64,000 nucleotides of DNA from Bacteroidales bacterium UBA3297. Lineage in GTDB: Bacteria > Bacteroidota > Bacteroidia > Bacteroidales > Paludibacteraceae. Made by a program: the position numbers and the translations under genes. The stretch lies in contig DETD01000013.1 in the NCBI GenBank assembly GCA_002362105.1, positions 15,202-79,201 of the forward strand, read 5' to 3'. The notes below the pieces were generated by a model. It had not been told where the DNA came from and searched no databases. It saw only the letters and a list, made by a program, of their open reading frames with translations. This document shows positions 39,195 to 46,829 of this stretch, piece by piece (within the stretch, counting starts at the first letter, position 1; each line of letters opens with the position of its first letter).

Positions 39195-40010
39195 TTATTT
39201 TTTGTGCGATTTCAGGTCACACGCGGCTTGCTCGTAGTCTACCAGTTCGGTCACAGTCGGGTGTTCGCCACAGATTGGACAGTTGCTGTTCTTGTGCGAT
39301 TTCACCTTTCTGAAATCCATAGTCTTGGCGTTGAAGGTGAGCAGTTTGTCGGTCAGCAGCTCGCCAACTCCGGTCAGGTATTTTAGGGTTTCGGCAGCCT
39401 GAATGGTTCCCAACATACCGGCAATGGCGCCTAAAACCCCCGCTTGCGAGCAGGTAGGTACCAGACCTGCTGGAGGTGGCTCCTTAAACAGGCAGCGGTA
39501 GCAGGCGTGTCCCGGAACGTGGGTCATAGTCTGCCCTTCGAAGCGGAGTATGCCACCGTGTGAGAAGGGTTTGCCAGCCATTACGCAGGCATCGTTTATC
39601 AAGAATTTCACCGGAAAGTTGTCGGTCCCGTCTACCACGAAGTCATAGTCCTTAATAATGTCCAGTGCGTTGTCGGCACGTAAGAAGTCGTGGTAGGTAA
39701 CCACTTTCACATTTGGGTTAATGGCCAGCATCTTCTCTTTTGCCGATTCTACTTTGGGTTTGTCGATGTCGGCGGTAAAGTGGATAACTTGGCGCTGCAG
39801 GTTCGAGATGTCGACCACGTCGCCGTCAATAATGCCGATGGTTCCAACACCTGCGGCGGCAAGGTACAAGGCTACGGGAGCGCCCAATCCGCCGGCGCCT
39901 ACCACCAGCACTTTGCCGTTCTTTATCTTTTCCTGACCTTCCACACCCACGTCTTGCAGTAAGATGTGCCGGCTGTATCGGTTAAGTTCTTCCTCTGTAA
40001 AATCAAACAT
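39195..40010 (-). CDS. ThiF/MoeB/HesA-family sulfur-carrier adenylyltransferase
   Basis: A 271-residue E1-like enzyme that would activate the C-terminus of the adjacent ThiS-like carrier with ATP before sulfur transfer. It shows the nucleotide site GAGGLG (38-43), 'DxxxLQRQ' (69-74), the arginine-rich N-terminal 'NRYSRHILL', zinc cysteines C170, C173, C244 and C247, and a possible transfer cysteine C187 (PTCSQAG). There is no C-terminal rhodanese domain. The start at 40010 follows GGAGGAG, a strong Shine-Dalgarno that is also the coding sequence for the carrier's glycines, and the two genes overlap by 8 bases. No other thiamin or molybdopterin genes are near. The family alone cannot separate ThiF, MoeB and HcyF roles. 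Confidence 0.85.
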   Translation of the reverse strand: MFDFTEEELNRYSRHILLQDVGVEGQEKIKNGKVLVVGAGGLGAPVALYLAAAGVGTIGIIDGDVVDISNLQRQVIHFTADIDKPKVESAKEKMLAINPNVKVVTYHDFLRADNALDIIKDYDFVVDGTDNFPVKFLINDACVMAGKPFSHGGILRFEGQTMTHVPGHACYRCLFKEPPPAGLVPTCSQAGVLGAIAGMLGTIQAAETLKYLTGVGELLTDKLLTFNAKTMDFRKVKSHKNSNCPICGEHPTVTELVDYEQAACDLKSHKK

Positions 40011-40218
40011 AAGCTCCTCCTCCCATAAAGTATAAGAAATCGATGCTGTCGCCATCGTTCAGTTGGGTGCTGTCGAAGTCGGCGTGGTCTACAAACTCTT
40101 CGTTTACCTGTACCGATACCATTTCTGGCTGGGCTACTTTGTTCAATTTAATAAGTTCTGCTATTGAAATAGGGGCATTTACCTCCTGTTTCTCTCCATT
40201 TACTGTAATTTGTGCCAT
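40003..40218 (-). CDS. ThiS-like sulfur-carrier protein with an extended C-terminus
   Basis: A 71-residue ubiquitin-like carrier from the ATG at 40218 (MAQITVNGEKQEV). It has the ThiS pattern: an N-terminal strand, a helix with 'IAELIKLN', 'VSVQVNEEFV', 'LNDGDSIDFLYFMGGG'. Ordinary ThiS ends in a free Gly-Gly. Here three residues (Ala-Tyr-Val) follow, because the frame runs on into the start of the ThiF-like gene. Carriers such as QbsE and HcyS (known from Pseudomonas and Wolinella) also have residues after Gly-Gly that a JAMM-type protease removes. No such protease is in the window. No thiamin riboswitch motif is visible upstream. The gene diverges from a Cys/Met-metabolism enzyme, which suggests sulfur delivery to an amino acid rather than thiamin synthesis. 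Confidence 0.8.
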   Translation of the reverse strand: MAQITVNGEKQEVNAPISIAELIKLNKVAQPEMVSVQVNEEFVDHADFDSTQLNDGDSIDFLYFMGGGAYV

Positions 40219-40326
40219 TTTTATAGTCCTTTTTTTGTTTACTGAATACTGGTGTGTATCTGTTTTTACGTTTGCAAAATTCCTAATATTTAGAGCCCTT
40301 AGCAATCCCTTTTTTGTGTCATTATA

Positions 40327-40408
40327 CATACCATATTTAGGGTATGCCAGTGCTACCAAATTACCGAAAGAATGGGATTACACAGGCCGTTGTGCCTAAG
40401 TAACTTTG
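40327..40408 (+). promoter_or_regulatory. Control region of the 40485 operon
   Basis: TAACTTTG (40401-40408) matches the -7 consensus, but no TTTG lies about 20 bases upstream. Instead an inverted repeat, catacc / ggtatg (40327-40346), lies upstream. The missing -33 box and the repeat hint at regulated transcription. The region is shared with the divergent ThiS-like gene. Confidence 0.4.
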
Positions 40409-40484
40409 CATCCACGAAAAAAATCACACTATTGGTGTAAGTGTACGCCGAGGCTTATAATACATTTAAGGGAGGATAGAGGAA

Positions 40485-41711
40485 ATGGCAGAAAAGAAGA
40501 CGACTGTGCTGCATGTTCCGTTCGACAGGCCCGATGCCTATCATGCGCTGAATATGCCCGTATACCATTCGGTTGCTTTTGAATTCGATAGCGCGGAAGA
40601 GATGGAGTTGGCTTTTACCGGACGCAGTGCCGGACATGCCTATTCGCGTATTACCAATCCGACTGTGCAGTATTTCGAGAAACGTGTGCAGGCCCTGACG
40701 CGTGCGTTAAGCGTTACGGCAATGAACACGGGCATGTCGGCCATTAGTTGTGCTCTCATTACGGTTGCACAGGCGGGTTCGAACATTGTAACGTCGAATC
40801 ACCTGTTTGGTAACACCATGTCGTTGTTGAAGGAGGTGCTAAGTCCGTTTGGTATAGAAATCCGCACGTGCGATCTGACCGACCTGGAAGCCGTTCGCCG
40901 GCATATCGATGCCGATACTTGCGCCATCTTCTTAGAGGTTATTACCAATCCGCAACTGGAAGTGGCCGACCTGAAAGAGTTGGCCGCCATTGGTAAAGAG
41001 GCTGGTGTGCCCCTTATTGCCGACAGCACCGTAGTTCCGTTTACCCACTTTTCTGCTAAAAGTTTAGGGGTGAATATCGAGGTATTGTCCAGCACCAAGT
41101 ATCTGGCTGGTGGTGGTACCAGTCTGGGTGGCCTGGTTATCGATTATGGAACATTTAACTGGAAACAGTCGAAAAAACTTGGCGGACTTGCCCAGCAGTA
41201 TAAGGCGTTTGCTTTCACGAAAAAGTTGCGTGGTGACGTCTATGCCAACCTTGGTTGTTACATGACCCCGCATGTCGCTTATATGCAGACGCTTGGACTG
41301 GAAACGCTGAATTTGCGCTACAAGGCCCAGGCTGAGAACACGCTCGCTTTGGCGGTCAGGTTGCAGCAAACAGCGGGTATTGTCTCTGTCAACTATCCGG
41401 CACTACCCGACCATCCGTTCCACGAGGTGGCACAACGCCAGTTTGGTGACCTGACGGGGGCTGTTCTGACGTTCAGTCTGGAAAGCCGCGAGGCCTGCTT
41501 CGCCTTTCTTAACAAATTGAAACTCATACGGCGGGCAACCAACTTGTTCGAGAACAAGACGTTGGCAATACACCCGGCAAGCACCATTTTCGGCAATTTC
41601 AAGCCCGAACAGCTCGAGGAGATGAATGTCGATAACAGGGTCATCAGGCTTTCCGTCGGATTGGAGGAGGTTGAAGATATTTATCAGGATATATTCCAAG
41701 CTTTAGAGTAG
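40485..41711 (+). CDS. Cys/Met-metabolism PLP enzyme (O-acetylhomoserine sulfhydrylase-like)
   Basis: A 408-residue gamma-family PLP enzyme. The PLP lysine is K205 in 'SSTKYLAGGG', the ring-binding aspartate is D180, and 'YSRITNPT' (53-60) is the neighbouring-subunit phosphate-binding segment. Next to D180 the sequence is 'ADSTVVPF', where most family members have 'DNTFATP', so this is a divergent member. It could make homocysteine or methionine from O-acetylhomoserine, or be a gamma-lyase. The ATG follows GGAGG. Lying divergent to the ThiS/ThiF-like pair, it is a candidate user of carrier-bound sulfur, as MetY is with HcyS in Wolinella. It is co-transcribed with the response regulator 14 bases downstream. 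Confidence 0.8.
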   Translation: MAEKKTTVLHVPFDRPDAYHALNMPVYHSVAFEFDSAEEMELAFTGRSAGHAYSRITNPTVQYFEKRVQALTRALSVTAMNTGMSAISCALITVAQAGSNIVTSNHLFGNTMSLLKEVLSPFGIEIRTCDLTDLEAVRRHIDADTCAIFLEVITNPQLEVADLKELAAIGKEAGVPLIADSTVVPFTHFSAKSLGVNIEVLSSTKYLAGGGTSLGGLVIDYGTFNWKQSKKLGGLAQQYKAFAFTKKLRGDVYANLGCYMTPHVAYMQTLGLETLNLRYKAQAENTLALAVRLQQTAGIVSVNYPALPDHPFHEVAQRQFGDLTGAVLTFSLESREACFAFLNKLKLIRRATNLFENKTLAIHPASTIFGNFKPEQLEEMNVDNRVIRLSVGLEEVEDIYQDIFQALE

Positions 41712-41725
41712 AAAAGGAGGTATTT

Positions 41726-42376
41726 ATGGAGAATACACCAACATTCGTTATTGCAGATAATCAGGACCTGACCCGTAAGGGGCTCATGTTTTACGTGAAG
41801 GAGCTGTACGAGTCGTCGAAACTGATTGAAACATCGAACAAGCAGTCGCTGTTTGAGTGGATTGGCCATTGCGAGAACTGTGTGGCGGTCATCGATTATT
41901 CGATGTTCAATATCCAAGATGTGAACGAAATGCGCATCTTGTTACAACGTTTTCCAGAAACCTATTGGCTGTTGCTCTCCAACGAGTATAATGTTGAGTT
42001 TGTACGCCAGCTTTGCAATTTCAACACGGTTGGATTCCTGAAAAAAACGTGTGGAAGCGACGAGGTCCGTTATGCGTTGAGGTGTGCAGTGGGCCGCCGC
42101 CTCTTCCTCTGTCACGAAATATCGTTGGAACTGTTAAGCCCGTCCGACCCCAAAGTGCCCGAAAGTACATTGACGGCTACCGAGACCGAAATTCTCAAGC
42201 TTATAGCACAGGGCAAAAGTGTGAAAGAAATTGCGGCCATCCGCTTCTCAAGCTACCACACTATTGTTGCGCATAAGAAGAACATCTTCCGTAAATTGGG
42301 GGTGTCGACCGTTTTCGAGGCGACGAAGTACGCCATCAAGGCGGGGCTTACCGATATTGCCGACTATTGTATTTAG
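41726..42376 (+). CDS. NarL/FixJ-type response regulator
   Basis: A 216-residue two-domain regulator. The receiver domain has an acidic N-terminal pocket (IADNQD), a phosphoacceptor D57 (VAVIDYSM) and the switch lysine in 'GFLKKTC'. The C-terminal LuxR-type helix-turn-helix is typical: 'LTATETEILKLIAQGKSVKEIA' then 'HKKNIFRKLGV'. An AAGGAGG Shine-Dalgarno precedes the ATG. No histidine kinase is in the window. The gene sits between a sulfur-amino-acid enzyme and the nitrogenase-like operon and ends in its own terminator, so it is a good candidate regulator of this region, but no binding site is identified. Confidence 0.85.
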   Translation: MENTPTFVIADNQDLTRKGLMFYVKELYESSKLIETSNKQSLFEWIGHCENCVAVIDYSMFNIQDVNEMRILLQRFPETYWLLLSNEYNVEFVRQLCNFNTVGFLKKTCGSDEVRYALRCAVGRRLFLCHEISLELLSPSDPKVPESTLTATETEILKLIAQGKSVKEIAAIRFSSYHTIVAHKKNIFRKLGVSTVFEATKYAIKAGLTDIADYCI

Positions 42377-42421
42377 AGCAAATATATTGTTCAGCGTTTC
42401 TAAATTTTGTTTTTTGTACTA

Positions 42422-42457
42422 AAGAGGTGTACCCTGACGGGTACAACCTCTTTTTTG
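42422..42457 (+). terminator. Terminator after the response regulator
   Basis: The stem aagaggttgtaccc / gggtacaacctctt (left arm with one missing base) has loop tgac and is followed by TTTTTT. It separates the 40485 operon from the nitrogenase-like operon. Confidence 0.8.
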
Positions 42458-42549
42458 TTTCAATATAACTGCACCAACTACCATACAATACCATTTTTAT
42501 GTTATTCCCAGGTACTCTTTTTTGGTTACTAAAATGACGAGTTTAAGGG

Positions 42550-42581
42550 ATTTTCCAGCCCGTATTTAAGGCCTAATTTTG
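42550..42581 (+). promoter_or_regulatory. Promoter of the metY-nif-like operon
   Basis: TAATTTTG (42574-42581) is a clear -7 box, and a TTTT tract (42551-42554) lies about 20 bases upstream at the -33 position. The leader to the ATG at 42655 is about 70 bases. I see no SAM-II or SAM-I riboswitch signature in it. The start is preceded by AGGAGG. Confidence 0.5.
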
Positions 42582-42654
42582 CAGTGTCGAAAGGGAAACC
42601 AAGACGACGATGAAAAACAAATAGATTATTAATTAAACATAGGAGGACAATACT

Positions 42655-43944
42655 ATGAGCGAGACAAAGAAATTACATTTTGAGACACTTCAGCTTCATG
42701 TAGGTCAGGAACAGGCCGACCCAACAACCGATTCACGTGCGGTGCCTATCTACCAGACTACTTCGTATGTGTTCCACAACTTCCAGCATGCGGCCGACCG
42801 TTTTGCGTTGAGAGATGCCGGTAATGTATACGGACGTCTCACGAACTCTACCCAGGGTGTGCTCGAAGAGCGTGTTGCAGCGCTCGAGGGCGGTGTGGCC
42901 GGTTTGGCTGTGGCCAGTGGCGCGGCTGCCATCACTTACGCCATTGAGAACATTACGAAGAGCGGCGACCACGTTGTGGCTTCGAAAACTATCTACGGCG
43001 GAACTTACAACCTGCTTTCTCACACCCTTCCTACCTATGGTATTTCTACCACTTTCGTCGATGCGCACAAGCTAGACGAGATTGAGGCTGCCATTAAGGA
43101 GAACACCAAGTTGGTGTTCATTGAAACACTGGGTAATCCGAATTCCGACGTGCTCGACATCAAGGCCATTGCCGACATTGCACACAAGCACGGCATTCCA
43201 TTGTTGATTGACAACACATTCGGAACTCCATACCTGATCCGACCAATCGAATACGGCGCAGACGTAGTTATCCACTCTGCCACCAAGTTCATCGGCGGTC
43301 ACGGTACCAGCCTCGGCGGCATCATTGTCGATTCAGGTAAGTTCGACTGGAAGAAGAGCGGCAAGTTCCCTCAACTGACTACTCCTGACCCAAGCTACCA
43401 TGGTGTCGTGTTCACCGAAGCGTTGGGCGCAGCCGCCTACATCGGCCGAATTAGAACCATTTTGCTCCGCGATACAGGTGCGGCCATCAGTCCGTTCAAC
43501 GCCTTCATCTTGCTCCAGGGCTTGGAAACGCTCTCACTCCGTGTCGAGCGCCACACCTACAACACACACAAGGTTATCGACTACCTGTTGAAGAATCCTA
43601 AGGTGACAAGGGTCAACCACCCTTCTGTTGAGAGCCATCCAGACCACCAGCTTTACAAGAAGCTGTTCCCTAACGGAGGCGGTTCCATCTTCACGTTCGA
43701 TATCAAGGGCGGACAGAAAGAGGCAGAAATCTTCATCAACAAGTTGAAAATCTTCTCACTTCTTGCCAATGTGGCCGACGTGAAGTCGCTCGTCATCCAT
43801 CCTGCCACAACCACCCACTCGCAGCTCAGCGCTGAGGAGTTGGCCAGCACAGGCATCTACGAGAGCACCATCCGTCTGAGCATTGGTACCGAGCATGTCG
43901 ACGATATAATCGACGACTTGCAGCAGGCGTTCGACGCTATTTAA
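42655..43944 (+). CDS. metY: O-acetylhomoserine sulfhydrylase
   Basis: A 429-residue enzyme, the usual length of MetY. It joins sulfide or methanethiol to O-acetylhomoserine, giving homocysteine or methionine directly. The PLP lysine is K211 (SATKFIGGHGTSLGG), D187 (IDNTFGTP) holds the PLP ring, and 'YGRLTNSTQ' (59-67) is the phosphate-binding segment. Family hallmarks 'FxTLQLHVGQ' and the MetY-specific insertion 'FTEALGAAAYIGRIRTILLR' are present. It is the first gene of the operon that continues with nifX-, nifB-, nifD-, nifK- and nifH-like genes. In organisms with methylthio-alkane reductase, MetY-type enzymes use the methanethiol released, so this neighbour is the main clue to the reductase's function. 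Confidence 0.9.
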   Translation: MSETKKLHFETLQLHVGQEQADPTTDSRAVPIYQTTSYVFHNFQHAADRFALRDAGNVYGRLTNSTQGVLEERVAALEGGVAGLAVASGAAAITYAIENITKSGDHVVASKTIYGGTYNLLSHTLPTYGISTTFVDAHKLDEIEAAIKENTKLVFIETLGNPNSDVLDIKAIADIAHKHGIPLLIDNTFGTPYLIRPIEYGADVVIHSATKFIGGHGTSLGGIIVDSGKFDWKKSGKFPQLTTPDPSYHGVVFTEALGAAAYIGRIRTILLRDTGAAISPFNAFILLQGLETLSLRVERHTYNTHKVIDYLLKNPKVTRVNHPSVESHPDHQLYKKLFPNGGGSIFTFDIKGGQKEAEIFINKLKIFSLLANVADVKSLVIHPATTTHSQLSAEELASTGIYESTIRLSIGTEHVDDIIDDLQQAFDAI

Positions 43945-43994
43945 AAAAGTATAGTCCCTATTTCGTTATTCACTTTATAATTTATTAAACAGAA

Positions 43995-44381
43995 ATGTCA
44001 AGCAGTTATAGGATCGCCGTTGCCAGCAAAAAAGGTGAAAAAGTTGATGTTCACTTTGGTTTGGCCGACCATTTTCATGTATTTGAGTTCAACACCGAGG
44101 GTGAGTGCAAATATTTAGGCCAACGCCAGACAACGGCAGCCTGCTTGGCTTCTTGTTGTAGTGGGGGAAACGAAGAAAAAGCTTTCTGTTCTGTAGTGGG
44201 CAAGTTGGCAGATATTCAGGCTATTTTCGTGTCGAAAATTGGTGAAGGTGCAGCCGACTACATTGAGGGGCGCGGCAAGCATGTGTATGAGACGTCCGCT
44301 CCTATTGAACCACTCATCCATAACATTATTAAAACGAAATTATACGAGGCGGATAAATGGCAACCACATACGAACAATTAA
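43995..44381 (+). CDS. NifX / NifB-C-terminal-like iron-cluster carrier
   Basis: A 128-residue protein of the dinitrogenase iron-molybdenum cofactor biosynthesis family (NifX/NafY/VnfX and the NifB C-terminal domain). 'KVDVHFGLADHFHVFEF' (16-32) includes the HFG motif that binds the NifB iron-sulfur-carbide cluster in related proteins. A cysteine-rich stretch (C49, C53, C54, C63) follows. It would carry the cluster from the NifB-like enzyme to the NifDK-like enzyme in the cytoplasm. Its stop overlaps the NifB-like start by 25 bases, which suggests tight coupling; in many organisms the two are fused. Confidence 0.8.
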   Translation: MSSSYRIAVASKKGEKVDVHFGLADHFHVFEFNTEGECKYLGQRQTTAACLASCCSGGNEEKAFCSVVGKLADIQAIFVSKIGEGAADYIEGRGKHVYETSAPIEPLIHNIIKTKLYEADKWQPHTNN

Positions 44382-45232
44382 GCAAACAGCACCCCTGCTT
44401 TGCGAAAGGGGGAATAGGGCAAACGGGCAGGATTCACCTCCCGACGAGTCCGACTTGCAATATAGAGTGCAGTTTCTGTGACAGAAAGATAAACAAATAT
44501 GAGAAAAGGCCTGGGGTTTCGGCCACGGTTATAAGTCCGGAAGAAACGATCGAGGTTATTGGCAGGTCGTTGGAATTGTGTCCCGATTTGACGGTTGCGG
44601 GCATTGCGGGGCCAGGCGATACGCTGGCATCCGATTTTGCGCTCGATTCGTTCAAACTCATTAAGAAGCACTATCCGAAATTATTCAAATGTATGAGTAC
44701 GAACGGATTGTTACTTCCAGAGAGGGCCGAGGAAATCATTTCGGTGGGTATTGACTCCCTCACGGTTACAGTCAATGCGGTTGACCCGAAAATTGAGGCG
44801 AAACTGAACCGCGGTATCCTTTACCACGGTGTCCATTACAAGGGTGAAGAGGCAGCCGAAATTCTGATAGCGAACCAGCTGAAAGGTATCAAGCTGATTG
44901 CCGATGCTGGCATCACTGTCAAGGTAAACACTGTCTTGGTTCCGAGAATTAACGGAGCGCATATTGGCGAAATAGCTAAAACAGTGAAAGAGGCAGGCGC
45001 CAAAATCTACAACATCATTCCGCTAATTCCGCAACACGATCTGAAAGAGGAACCGGCTCCTGGGTGTTTAGACTTGTTCAAGGCGCGCGCGCAGGCTGAA
45101 AAGTACATCGACGTCTTCCGACACTGCCAGCGTTGTAGGGCAGATGCGATAGGTGTTCCTGGGCAAAAAGATATTTCGGAACAAGTATACCAACGCAAAA
45201 TTCAAGTTGAGGAAACTTTCTCGCACGGATAA
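44357..45232 (+). CDS. nifB: NifB-like radical SAM cofactor-synthesis enzyme
   Basis: A 291-residue radical SAM enzyme of the short archaeal-type NifB form without a fused NifX domain. NifB fuses two [4Fe-4S] clusters and inserts a carbide to make NifB-co. It shows the CxxxCxxC radical SAM cluster at C34, C38 and C41 (TCNIECSFCDRK), N-terminal H12 and C14 in 'QHPCF' matching cluster-ligand positions in NifB, and a C-terminal 'HCQRCRADAIG' (C257, C260) typical of the family. It sits directly before the NifD-like gene. Its presence implies that the NifDK-like enzyme carries an iron-sulfur-carbide cofactor rather than only [4Fe-4S] clusters. The symbol is used in the homology sense. Confidence 0.88.
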   Translation: MATTYEQLSKQHPCFAKGGIGQTGRIHLPTSPTCNIECSFCDRKINKYEKRPGVSATVISPEETIEVIGRSLELCPDLTVAGIAGPGDTLASDFALDSFKLIKKHYPKLFKCMSTNGLLLPERAEEIISVGIDSLTVTVNAVDPKIEAKLNRGILYHGVHYKGEEAAEILIANQLKGIKLIADAGITVKVNTVLVPRINGAHIGEIAKTVKEAGAKIYNIIPLIPQHDLKEEPAPGCLDLFKARAQAEKYIDVFRHCQRCRADAIGVPGQKDISEQVYQRKIQVEETFSHG

Positions 45233-45250
45233 TTTCTAATAAAGCAAAAA

Positions 45251-46807
45251 ATGGTAAAGAAGATAAACTTAGACATGTCTACGGTTGAAAACCGTGAGAT
45301 GAGATTGGGCACCATAATCGGCTGGGACGGTAAAGCGTCGCAGCTTATAGAGGAGTCAGACTACGAAGGCCGAAGCGAGAAGAAGCTAGGCCACGGTTGT
45401 GGTGGTGGTAAAGGCAACAGTTGCCGGCTTTGTGAGTTGAAGTCACCACTTAACCAGCAAACAATGTGTGCCAACGCTATTGTTGAGTGTCAGATTGGTA
45501 ACATTGAAGACTGTATCCTCATCCAGCACGCCCCAATTGGCTGCTCGGCCGACAATCCTTGGTTCAACCTCGCCTTCCACATGGGACTTGTAAGAAGGCA
45601 TAAAAAGCTGCAGAACCTAAAGATTATGAGCACCAACCTTACTGAAAAGGATATGGTGTTCGGTGCAAGCGACAAACTCAGAAGAACCATCAGAGAGGCG
45701 AAGGAACGCTTTAATCCGAAAGCCATTTTCGTCAGCATGGCATGTTCTACCGCCATTATTGGTGAAGACATCGACAGTATTGCCGAAGAGATGGAAGCTG
45801 AAATTGGCATTACGGTTGTACCGCTGCACTGCGAAGGGTTCAGAAGCAAGCACTGGAGCACAGGTTTCGATATCTCTCAGCACGGTGTTGCCCGACAAAT
45901 TGTGAAACGCAATCCTGAAAACATACAGAAGGACCTGATAAACATTGTTGCCCTTTGGGGTACCGACTACTTTACCGATTTGTTGAAGCCGCTTGGACTG
46001 AGGGTAAACTACATGATCGACTGTTCTAACTACAAGGAACTCCATCAGGCTAGCGAGGCAGTCGCAACCACTACCTTCTGCCACACTTTGGGCTCTTATT
46101 TGGCAACCAGCCTTGAACAGCACTTTGGCGTGCCGCAAATCGATGCTCCACAGCCCTATGGTTTGGCGGGTACCGATGCCTGGTTAAGGGCTATTGCCAA
46201 GGTGGTCGGTAAAGAGAAGGAAGTTGAAGACTACATTGAAAGCGAGCACAAGCGCATCGCTCCGAAAATCGCCGAATTGCGTGAGTTCTACAAAGGTGTT
46301 AAGGGCTTCATTATGACGGGTTCGGCCTACGCGCACGGCTTGCTGTCGGTGCTTAAAGAACTGGGCATCGAGGTCGATGGTAGCATTGTTTTCCACCACG
46401 ACCCTGTTTACGACGGCGCTGGTAAGCACCAAGACTCACTGAAAGAGTTTGTGAACAACTACGGCGACATTAAGCACTACTCCGTATCGAAAACACAAGC
46501 GTTCCAACTGACGCAGATTTTCAAACGTGTTAAAACCGATTTCGTCGTCATCAGACACCAGGGTCTGGCTCCTGAAGCCGCAAAATTGGGCATTCCGGCC
46601 CTTGCAATGGGCGACGAGCACATCCCTGTCGGCTACGACGGTATTATCAGAACCGGCGAGATGCTGAAAGGTATTCTTGCCCGCAAGAAGTTCAACCAGG
46701 TACTGAGCCGGCACGTAAACCTTGTTTACTCTGATTGGTGGCTCAAACAAGAAGATCCGTTCTTGCTCGCTAAGAATCCGGAGATTTTGGATACGGTTAT
46801 AAAATAA
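45251..46807 (+). CDS. NifD-like nitrogenase-family alpha subunit
   Basis: A 518-residue catalytic-subunit homologue. P-cluster-type cysteines are C73 or C80, C98 (HAPIGC) and C165 (MACSTAIIGED). C277 in 'FCHTLGSYLA' matches the cofactor-binding cysteine of NifD (C275 in Azotobacter). The cofactor histidine region reads 'GDEHIPVGYDG' with H457, in a loop shorter than in NifD, so the exact equivalent of H442 is unclear. An extra cysteine group (C50, C58, C61) precedes the first P-cluster site. With NifB, NifX and MetY in the operon and no NifEN, it best fits the group IV methylthio-alkane-reductase-like (MarD) branch. True dinitrogen reduction is unlikely but not excluded by sequence alone. 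Confidence 0.82.
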   Translation: MVKKINLDMSTVENREMRLGTIIGWDGKASQLIEESDYEGRSEKKLGHGCGGGKGNSCRLCELKSPLNQQTMCANAIVECQIGNIEDCILIQHAPIGCSADNPWFNLAFHMGLVRRHKKLQNLKIMSTNLTEKDMVFGASDKLRRTIREAKERFNPKAIFVSMACSTAIIGEDIDSIAEEMEAEIGITVVPLHCEGFRSKHWSTGFDISQHGVARQIVKRNPENIQKDLINIVALWGTDYFTDLLKPLGLRVNYMIDCSNYKELHQASEAVATTTFCHTLGSYLATSLEQHFGVPQIDAPQPYGLAGTDAWLRAIAKVVGKEKEVEDYIESEHKRIAPKIAELREFYKGVKGFIMTGSAYAHGLLSVLKELGIEVDGSIVFHHDPVYDGAGKHQDSLKEFVNNYGDIKHYSVSKTQAFQLTQIFKRVKTDFVVIRHQGLAPEAAKLGIPALAMGDEHIPVGYDGIIRTGEMLKGILARKKFNQVLSRHVNLVYSDWWLKQEDPFLLAKNPEILDTVIK

Positions 46808-46829
46808 GTCTAAAACTAAAACGATTACA

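Noticed and set aside
39195..40218. Thiamin biosynthesis genes
   Set aside because: No thiazole or pyrimidine synthesis genes and no thiamin riboswitch signature are nearby, and the carrier has extra residues after Gly-Gly.
42582..42654. SAM riboswitch before metY
   Set aside because: The 70-base leader has no recognisable SAM-I or SAM-II core and no stable paired element.
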